Below, piece after piece: positions 28,393 through 33,713 of a stretch of DNA of 64,000 nucleotides. Each line of letters opens with the position of its first letter. The first letter of the stretch is position 1. The translations under genes and the position numbers were made by a program. The notes under the pieces were generated by a model. That model did no database searches. It was not told the origin of the DNA and worked only from the letters and a program-made list of their open reading frames with translations. The stretch comes from Oscillatoria nigro-viridis PCC 7112 (GTDB lineage Bacteria; Cyanobacteriota; Cyanobacteriia; Cyanobacteriales; Microcoleaceae), in NCBI RefSeq assembly GCF_000317475.1, contig NC_019729.1:5718501-5782500 (forward strand), written 5' to 3'.

Positions 28393-28659
28393 TTACGGAA
28401 AGTATCTGTAAATCTCTTTGCGGTGGAGTATCCTGACGAAATAGACTACGCCATCATTAACTTTAATACCGATTCGGTAATCACCCACTCTCAGGCGATA
28501 GTAGTCTGTATCACCTTTTATTTTTTTAACATTGCTGACTTCATTTAATTTTTCGGCGTTCTCCACTTCTTCTATCGCTTCCTGAATTCTTTGCAACAAG
28601 TCGGCATCAAGAATCTTGAGTAAATCCTTTTCAAAGCTCTTTTTAAACTCCACATTCAT
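28393..28659 (-). CDS. RelE/ParE-family toxin
   Basis: 88 residues with the RelE fold signature: FKKSFEKDLLKI at the N-terminus, then VKKIKGDTDYYRLRVGDYRIGIKV and the C-terminal VRILHRKEIYRYFP. The R-x-R-x-G-D-Y-R-x-G core and terminal HRKEIY match mRNA interferases of the RelE superfamily, which cut mRNA in the ribosome; ParE members instead poison gyrase, and the distinction cannot be made here. The start overlaps the antitoxin stop by four bases. Confidence 0.88.
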   Translation of the reverse strand: MNVEFKKSFEKDLLKILDADLLQRIQEAIEEVENAEKLNEVSNVKKIKGDTDYYRLRVGDYRIGIKVNDGVVYFVRILHRKEIYRYFP

Positions 28660-28865
28660 GGTTGCCTCTTCAGGATTTTGAAAATTTGCTCGCGGCTGAC
28701 TGTTTCAGTATTTTCGCCTTCTTTGATAGCATTTTCCATCCCTATATCTTCTAGGGCTTCTGTTAAAATTTCAGAAAATACTTCTTTTTGTTCTTTTAAT
28801 AACTCAAAAATCGCTGCTTTGAGCAATTCTTTAAGTTTGGTTTCGTCTAGAGTAATTTCAGACAT
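28656..28865 (-). CDS. Cognate antitoxin of the RelE-type toxin
   Basis: 69 residues, acidic and helical (MSEITLDETKLKELLKAAIF, LLKEQKEVFSEILTEALEDI), ending SREQIFKILKRQP. It precedes the toxin gene with a four-base overlap, the normal order for such pairs. It resembles small cyanobacterial antitoxins without a clear classical DNA-binding domain. The assignment rests mainly on gene order and size. Confidence 0.75.
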   Translation of the reverse strand: MSEITLDETKLKELLKAAIFELLKEQKEVFSEILTEALEDIGMENAIKEGENTETVSREQIFKILKRQP

Positions 28866-28984
28866 TGCTTTTTTTGTGGTATTTATTTAAGGTTTTCATT
28901 ATATCACGAAATAAAGCTGGCTTGTTTTCATTTTAATGCCATTTAATTAAATTTATTCTAGCCAACGTTGGTTTGCGGGTAGTC

Positions 28985-29133
28985 AGAAACCGGGTTTTTT
29001 ACGGAAATACTTCGCTACACCTTGTAGAAGCGTCCAAAAACCCGGTTTCTTTGGTTTGCGGGTAGTCAGAAACCGGGTTTTTTACGGAAATACTGCATCC
29101 GGGCCTTTAACTGTCGTGATAAACCCGGTTTCT
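28985..29133. repeat. Second copy of the AAACCCGGTTT two-unit array
   Basis: Arms AGAAACCGGGTTTTTTACGG and CCCGGTTTCTTTGG recur twice (28985-29050 and 29067-29133). With the following hairpin and 77-codon gene this reproduces 27733-28213, so the RelE-type TA pair lies between two direct copies of a segment of about 480 bp. Confidence 0.8.
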
Positions 29134-29169
29134 TTGGTATTTATGGGTAAGCTCTAAATGAGACAAAAA

Positions 29170-29204
29170 GGCCGATCGCACTTTTTCAATTCGTGCGATC
29201 GCCC
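29170..29204 (-). terminator. HIP1 hairpin terminator after 77-codon gene, copy 2
   Basis: GGCCGATCGCAC and GTGCGATCGCCC pair around a T-rich loop, as after copies 1 and 3. Confidence 0.65.
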
Positions 29205-29211
29205 TCAAAAA

Positions 29212-29445
29212 TTACTCTTTCCAGTAACGGGTTAAAATCCGAATCACCTCACCCGCTATCGGCGACGGTAGAGGCGGGCTCCATTCCCCAACTTCTGCAA
29301 AACCTAAAACGTGCAACAGATTCACGATGCTGTCTACCGCTTTGGGAGGGCCACACAACAGCAAACGGATCGGTTGCTTCCCTTGAGGTACATCAGGAAT
29401 TTCTTCCCGGAGCAGTTCGGGAACTGATTTTGGCTGTGATATCAT
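29212..29445 (-). CDS. 77-residue protein of unknown function, copy 2 of 3
   Basis: Differs from copy 1 by a single residue (PPLPSP instead of PPLPLP). This copy has a strong AGGAGG seven to ten bases before the ATG and a G/C-rich hairpin further up the leader, both shared with copy 3. It is head-to-head with a ribbon-helix-helix gene that starts 76 bases away, suggesting shared control. The high identity between copies at the DNA level means duplication is recent or copies are homogenised. Confidence 0.65.
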   Translation of the reverse strand: MISQPKSVPELLREEIPDVPQGKQPIRLLLCGPPKAVDSIVNLLHVLGFAEVGEWSPPLPSPIAGEVIRILTRYWKE

Positions 29446-29472
29446 AGGGTTTCCTCCTAAATATGGGAGTTC

Positions 29473-29514
29473 AAGCCCCCACCGAACGATCGTGAGTCTG
29501 AGCGGTGGGGGTTT
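29473..29514. promoter_or_regulatory. Conserved hairpin between divergent small genes (module 2)
   Basis: AAGCCCCCACCG and CGGTGGGGGTTT are exact complements around an 18-base loop, followed on the plus strand by GGTTTT. It lies in the leader of the 77-codon gene (minus) and just ahead of the ribbon-helix-helix gene (plus). It could be a leader attenuator for the minus gene or a terminator reading plus. The same element occurs at 30163-30204. Confidence 0.55.
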
Positions 29515-29520
29515 GGTTTT

Positions 29521-29844
29521 GTGTCTACTCTAAAGTATCACGGTATGCACTCCGAGTCAACTCGTGAGGGTGAAAGTGATACTGTAGAGGTCAAAAAAAG
29601 GTACAATAGGGCAGTAAAAGCACAAATAACAGCCTTGCCCGCAAAACTCCCCAGAATAGTTGTATATCTTCCAGAAGAACTTAAAGCAGACCTAGAGCGG
29701 TTAGCCAAATCGCATTATCGGCCGGTCTCGAATATGGTGTTGACATTAATTCAAGAAGCAGTAGATGAGGCTAAATCTGAGGGGAGAATTCAAAGCGACG
29801 ATCGATCGCAGCAACAGAAAAGCGACAGCAACGAACAAGACTGA
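29521..29844 (+). CDS. Ribbon-helix-helix protein 1
   Basis: Up to 107 residues from a GTG start; a shorter form from the ATG at 29545 is also possible. The ribbon-helix-helix (Arc/MetJ/CopG) core is near residues 44-85: LPRIVVYLPEELKADLERLA, then YRPVSNMVLTLIQEAVDEA. The N-terminal 40 residues are probably unstructured and may not be translated. An inverted pair AGTATCAC / GTGATACT (29533-29540 and about 29575-29582) lies inside the proposed N-terminal coding region, hinting that the true start may be further downstream and that these are operator half-sites. Probably a repressor or antitoxin; no toxin is adjacent. Confidence 0.7.
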   Translation: MSTLKYHGMHSESTREGESDTVEVKKRYNRAVKAQITALPAKLPRIVVYLPEELKADLERLAKSHYRPVSNMVLTLIQEAVDEAKSEGRIQSDDRSQQQKSDSNEQD

Positions 29845-29859
29845 TTTTGGATGAAAAAA

Positions 29860-29894
29860 GGACGATCGCACTTTTTCAATTCGTGCGATCGCCC
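29860..29894 (-). terminator. HIP1 hairpin terminator after 77-codon gene, copy 3
   Basis: GGACGATCGCAC and GTGCGATCGCCC pair around a T-rich loop. It lies just beyond the stop of ribbon-helix-helix gene 1, so it may terminate both convergent genes. Confidence 0.65.
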
Positions 29895-29913
29895 TCAACA
29901 ATTATTCTTTCCA

Positions 29914-30135
29914 CTAACGGGTTAAAATCCGAATCACTTCACCCGCTATCGGCGACGGTAGAGGCGGGCTCCATTCCCCAACTTCTGCAAAACCTAAAAC
30001 GTGCAACAGATTAACGATGCTGTCTACCGCTTTGGGAGGGCCACACAACAGCAAACGAATCGGTTGCTTACCTTGAGGTACGTCAGGAATTTCTTCCCGG
30101 AGCAGTTCGGGAACTGACTTTGGCGGTGATATCAT
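29914..30135 (-). CDS. 77-residue protein family, copy 3, shortened C-terminus
   Basis: 73 residues. Identical to copy 2 except a Pro near the N-terminus (MISPPKS) and a C-to-G change (TAC to TAG on the coding strand) that ends the protein at ILTR, four residues early. The rest of the reading frame (WKE) is still visible beyond the stop, so the change is recent. AGGAGG leader and hairpin are present. Head-to-head with ribbon-helix-helix gene 2. Confidence 0.6.
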   Translation of the reverse strand: MISPPKSVPELLREEIPDVPQGKQPIRLLLCGPPKAVDSIVNLLHVLGFAEVGEWSPPLPSPIAGEVIRILTR

Positions 30136-30162
30136 AGAGTTTCCTCCTAAATATGGGAGTTC

Positions 30163-30204
30163 AAGCCCCCACCGAACGATTGCAACTCTGACCGGTGGGG
30201 GTTT
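30163..30204. promoter_or_regulatory. Conserved hairpin between divergent small genes (module 3)
   Basis: Same arms as at 29473-29514 (AAGCCCCCACCG / CGGTGGGGGTTT) with a different loop, in the same relation to copy 3 and ribbon-helix-helix gene 2. Conservation of the stem and change in the loop point to a functional structure. Confidence 0.55.
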
Positions 30205-30216
30205 GGTTTTTGACTA

Positions 30217-30246
30217 TTTACACGGTATCACACCGTGTGTTACTAT
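30217..30246 (+). promoter_or_regulatory. Promoter with palindromic operator for ribbon-helix-helix gene 2
   Basis: TTTACA and TACTAT are 18 bases apart, a plausible -35/-10 pair. Between them is a perfect palindrome ACACGGT-ATCAC-ACCGTGT (30220-30238). A repressor bound there would block the promoter. It lies 30 bases ahead of the start of the ribbon-helix-helix gene, the classic layout for self-repression. Confidence 0.55.
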
Positions 30247-30275
30247 GCAAGAGGCGTACAAAGAAAGTACGATCG

Positions 30276-30488
30276 ATGTATGAAGTAAATTCCCAGTTGC
30301 CTAACTTGCCAGCAAAAAACCTAAAACGAGTCACCAGCTACGTTCCTCCAAACGCCTACAACGTCTTGGAAGATTGGGCCAAGCAAGAAGACCGGACAGT
30401 CAGCAATCTCGTAAGTCGGATTGTCTCTGAAGCTGTAGATGCTTACTTGGCTAAAAAGACTACAGAAGATGAACCCAGCAGCAATTAA
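30276..30488 (+). CDS. Ribbon-helix-helix protein 2
   Basis: 70 residues from the ATG at 30276; longer upstream reading would run through the promoter and palindrome, so this start is preferred. Core: LKRVTSYVPPNAYNVLEDWA (strand and helix 1), RTVSNLVSRIVSEAVDAYLA (helix 2). Probably a dimeric transcription repressor acting at the adjacent palindrome. Related in outline to the proteins encoded at 29521 and 30667, but quite diverged, unlike the almost identical 77-codon copies. Confidence 0.75.
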   Translation: MYEVNSQLPNLPAKNLKRVTSYVPPNAYNVLEDWAKQEDRTVSNLVSRIVSEAVDAYLAKKTTEDEPSSN

Positions 30489-30587
30489 CCTGTGATCTCT
30501 ACGTTGATGAGTCATTCTCAACTGCCAACCTGTCGGGCCGTTGATTTTGTCTTGGAGTGGGGTTTGGTTTTTGGGTGTTTAGATTAC

Positions 30588-30598
30588 TTTAGCCTAAA
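30588..30598 (+). promoter_or_regulatory. Palindrome TTTAG-C-CTAAA, possible operator
   Basis: A perfect 11-base palindrome 69 bases upstream of ribbon-helix-helix gene 3. The sequence just before it (GGGGTTTGGTTTTT) echoes the end of the hairpin modules, suggesting a degraded third or fourth module lacking the 77-codon gene. Confidence 0.35.
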
Positions 30599-30666
30599 CT
30601 AGATTGTGGTGTGCTACCTTGGCTTAAAAAATATCTAAAAAATTTGCAGCCAGCTAAAATGACATC

Positions 30667-30870
30667 GTGAACACGCTACCCCCAAACAATGTGAGTCCTG
30701 CAAAATCTCCCAGAGTTGCCTTTTACCCGCCGCCCGAAATTAAGGAGAAGTTAGAGAAGCTGGCGAGTATTGAGCGTCGTTCGATTTCCCAAATGGCATT
30801 ACTTTTGGTGGAAGAAGGACTCGAAAGAGCGCAGAAGGAAGGCAAGTTTAATGAATCCAAAGACGATTGA
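30667..30870 (+). CDS. Ribbon-helix-helix protein 3
   Basis: 67 residues from a GTG start. Core: SPRVAFYPPPEIKEKLEKLA and RRSISQMALLLVEEGLERAQ. Small enough to be an antitoxin or autoregulator. A short frame beginning MNPKTIEALEQAGW overlaps its 3' end at 30851. Confidence 0.65.
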   Translation: MNTLPPNNVSPAKSPRVAFYPPPEIKEKLEKLASIERRSISQMALLLVEEGLERAQKEGKFNESKDD

Positions 30871-31012
30871 GGCGCTGGAACAGGCAGGATGGATGTTCTG
30901 GAAAATGGTGCTTGATGTAGGTTCACCCCCAAACATATGCGTTACCCTAGTTGACTACAACTTGTACCGCACTCCCCAACTAAATTCATGCTTGCCCGCA
31001 TCCAAGAATTAG
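30851..31012 (+). CDS. Short overlapping ORF, possibly a truncated gene
   Basis: 53 residues beginning MNPKTIEALEQAGWMFWKM. The first 14 residues resemble the opening of small cyanobacterial HTH-type antitoxin-like proteins I remember (MNxKTIxxLExAGW). The remainder does not, and the frame runs into the peptidase gene. Probably the stump of a gene once coupled to ribbon-helix-helix gene 3. Weak support. Confidence 0.25.
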   Translation: MNPKTIEALEQAGWMFWKMVLDVGSPPNICVTLVDYNLYRTPQLNSCLPASKN

Positions 31013-32172
31013 CCGCCACCCTCGCCCCCCGCTTAATCGAAATTCGCCGCCACATCCACTCCCACCCCGAACTCAGCGGCCAAGAATATCAAACCGCCGC
31101 CTACGTAGCCGGAGTTCTCGCTTCCAGCGGAGTCCGGGCGATCGAAGGAATCGGCAAAACAGGAGTGATCGGCGAACTCAAAGGCAACAGCAGCGAGTCC
31201 CGGTGGCTGGCAATTCGCACCGATATGGACGCTTTGCCGATTCAAGAACGCACTAACTTAGAATTTGCCTCCCGCAACGAGGGAGTGATGCACGCCTGCG
31301 GCCACGACATCCACACCACAGTCGGTTTGGGCGCAGCCATGATATTGTCTCAGCTAGAGGAAAAATTGCCCGGTCACGTCCGCTTCTTGTTTCAGCCGGC
31401 GGAAGAGATTGCCCAAGGTGCTCAATGGATGATTAAAGATGGGGCGATGCAAGATGTTGACGGCATCCTCGGAGTGCACGTTTTCCCGACGATTCCCGGC
31501 GGTTGCATCGGTATCCGCCACGGGGCACTGACGGCCGCGGCAGATGACCTAGAATTGATTGTGATAGGCGAATCCGGCCACGGTGCGCGCCCCCACGAGG
31601 CGATCGACGCAATTTGGATTGCTTCTCAGATAATTACCACTTTGCAGCAGGCAATTAGCCGCACGCAAAATCCTTTGAGGCCGCTGGTTTTGACGATCGG
31701 GCAAATTAACGGCGGACGAGCGCCGAACGTAATTGCCGATCGAGTAAAATTATTGGGAACCGTGCGATCGCTGCATCCGGAAACCCACGAAAAACTGCCG
31801 GCTTGGATCGAACAAATTGTTTCCAGCGTTTGCGCGACTTACGGCGCCAAGTACGAACTCACCTACAAGCGCGGCGTGCCCGGAGTCCAAAACGACCCAA
31901 AACTCACGCAATTAGTCGAAAGTGCGGCTTTAGAAGCTTTAGGTCGATCGCGCGTCCAAATTTTACCAGAACCATCCCTCGGCGCGGAAGATTTTTCGAT
32001 GTACTTACAACACGCACCGGGAACCATGTTTCGCTTAGGAGTGGGACTGACTGACAAACCGAACTATCCCCTCCATCACCCGCAATTTGAGGTTGATGAA
32101 GCGGCCATTGTCACCGGCGCTGTCACCTTGGCCTATGCCGCCTATCAATATTGGAAACAGCATCAAAGTTGA
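30988..32172 (+). CDS. M20 family metallopeptidase / amidohydrolase
   Basis: 394 residues of peptidase family M20D. It hydrolyses an amide bond in N-acyl amino acids or small peptides with two bound metals. Visible: IRRHIHSHPELSGQEYQT at the N-terminus, RTDMDALPIQE with a metal/catalytic Asp, HACGHDIHTTVGLGAA with metal ligands, FLFQPAEEIAQGAQWMI with the catalytic Glu pair, a dimerisation insert starting near GESGHGARPHEAIDA, and the C-terminal LGAEDFSMYLQ and LHHPQFEVDE with the last metal His. Cytosolic, no signal peptide. Similar enzymes include aminoacylase, IAA-amino-acid hydrolase and diaminopimelate deacetylases; the substrate is unknown. Confidence 0.93.
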   Translation: MLARIQELAATLAPRLIEIRRHIHSHPELSGQEYQTAAYVAGVLASSGVRAIEGIGKTGVIGELKGNSSESRWLAIRTDMDALPIQERTNLEFASRNEGVMHACGHDIHTTVGLGAAMILSQLEEKLPGHVRFLFQPAEEIAQGAQWMIKDGAMQDVDGILGVHVFPTIPGGCIGIRHGALTAAADDLELIVIGESGHGARPHEAIDAIWIASQIITTLQQAISRTQNPLRPLVLTIGQINGGRAPNVIADRVKLLGTVRSLHPETHEKLPAWIEQIVSSVCATYGAKYELTYKRGVPGVQNDPKLTQLVESAALEALGRSRVQILPEPSLGAEDFSMYLQHAPGTMFRLGVGLTDKPNYPLHHPQFEVDEAAIVTGAVTLAYAAYQYWKQHQS

Positions 32173-32329
32173 CACTTCCGCCCCTTTGAGGGAATGGTAT
32201 TCTTGAGAGTTAGAAAACCATTAAGGTCTGAATTAACAGAACTTACGCATAACATCTATATGTAGGGTGCAACCTAAGTAGCGCGTAAGTCCTGATTAAT
32301 TAACTGCCAATCCTGATTTAAAAAATTTT

Positions 32330-33709
32330 ATGAAGCTAGATTTCGATCGATTTTTCGATGCCTGCAACCCCAGTCACTCCCTCAAGTTGGGAAATTCAGA
32401 AGATATTCGCTACTACATTGATTTTGCGGGAGTGCGCGGCGGGAAAATTATTGACATATTCAAACGGACAATTACCCGTCTGGCACGAGATAAACCGACT
32501 TGCCAATTATTTACCGGACATATTGGTTGCGGCAAGTCTACAGAATTGTCGCGACTGGAAAAAGAGTTGACAGATGAGGGGTTTCATGTAGTTTACTTCG
32601 AGTCAACCCAAGACCTCGATGAAATGGATATCGATTTGACAGATATCATGTTAGCGATCGCCCGGCGAGTCAGTCAAAGTTTGGAAGAGGGCAACATTTC
32701 CTTGCAGCCCCAGGGCTTTAAAGAATTCTTAAAAAACAGTTGGAATTTTTTACAGACTCCTGTGAGTTTAGAAGCTGAAGGAGAACTTTTTGGCAGCAAA
32801 TATAAGGGCAATACAGACGGAAATCTGGAAGTTTCTCTGCCTTTAGGCATCGCCAAAATTACTGCAAAAATCAAAAGCAATCCCGACTTGCGTTCTAAAC
32901 TGAGACAGTACATGGAACCGCAAGCGAATAAAATGTTAGAACTGATCAATCAAGAAATTATTGATGTAGCCATTAATCAGTTAAAGCAGCGGGGTAAAAA
33001 AGGATTGGTGGTGATTGTTGACAACTTAGACCGGATAGTTTTTCGGCCCAATGCAGCGGGGCGACTGTTGCCAGAATATATCTTTATTGACCGGGGCGAT
33101 CAGTTGCGGAAACTGAATTGTCATTTAGTTTATACCCTGCCGCTGGGATTGATTTTTGGGAATGAAAGTGAAATTTTGAAAAATCGCTTGGGGGGCGGAG
33201 TTGACCCGAAAGTTTTGCCGATGGTACCAGTAAAGAATAGAGACGGCAGCGAATGTGTTGAGGGGATGAATTTGCTGCGGCGCATGGTGATGTCGCGGGC
33301 ATTTCCCGATGTTTTGCCAGAGGAATATATTACATTAATTACCCAAGTTTTTGACAGTCCTGAAACTTTAGATAGATTGTGTCGCGTCAGCGGAGGTCAT
33401 TTGCGAAACTTGATGGGGATACTGTTTGGTTGCTTGCAGCAAGAAGACCCTCCGATTTCCCAAAATGTGTTGCAATCTGTGATTCGCAGTTCCCGCGACA
33501 GTCTGATTCGCGGTATCGATAATGATGAGTGGGAATTACTCTTCAAGGTGGTGAAAGAACAAAGCATTAAGGGAGATAAAGAATACCAAGATTTGCTGCG
33601 AAATCTGTGGGTTTTTGAATATGTAGATAGTCAAGGAAATTGGTTTGGGCTGAATCCGCTGTTGATGGAAACTGACAAATTTAAGCTGTGGCAGCAGCAA
33701 AATTCGTGA
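32330..33709 (+). CDS. P-loop ATPase paired with the next gene
   Basis: 459 residues. Walker A GHIGCGKST (Lys69), Walker B VVIVDNLDRI (Asp231), then regions typical of AAA/ORC-like ATPases (HLVYTLPLGLIF; RVSGGHLRNLMGI as a sensor-2-like helix). Such proteins occur in cyanobacteria directly in front of large TPR/STAND proteins, as here: the next gene starts four bases after this stop. There is no membrane segment. The C-terminal 60 residues look like a winged helix (DNDEWELLFKVVKEQ; NLWVFEYVDSQGNWFGLNP). Function unknown; a switch ATPase in signalling or defence is plausible. Confidence 0.8.
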   Translation: MKLDFDRFFDACNPSHSLKLGNSEDIRYYIDFAGVRGGKIIDIFKRTITRLARDKPTCQLFTGHIGCGKSTELSRLEKELTDEGFHVVYFESTQDLDEMDIDLTDIMLAIARRVSQSLEEGNISLQPQGFKEFLKNSWNFLQTPVSLEAEGELFGSKYKGNTDGNLEVSLPLGIAKITAKIKSNPDLRSKLRQYMEPQANKMLELINQEIIDVAINQLKQRGKKGLVVIVDNLDRIVFRPNAAGRLLPEYIFIDRGDQLRKLNCHLVYTLPLGLIFGNESEILKNRLGGGVDPKVLPMVPVKNRDGSECVEGMNLLRRMVMSRAFPDVLPEEYITLITQVFDSPETLDRLCRVSGGHLRNLMGILFGCLQQEDPPISQNVLQSVIRSSRDSLIRGIDNDEWELLFKVVKEQSIKGDKEYQDLLRNLWVFEYVDSQGNWFGLNPLLMETDKFKLWQQQNS

Positions 33710-33713
33710 GATT

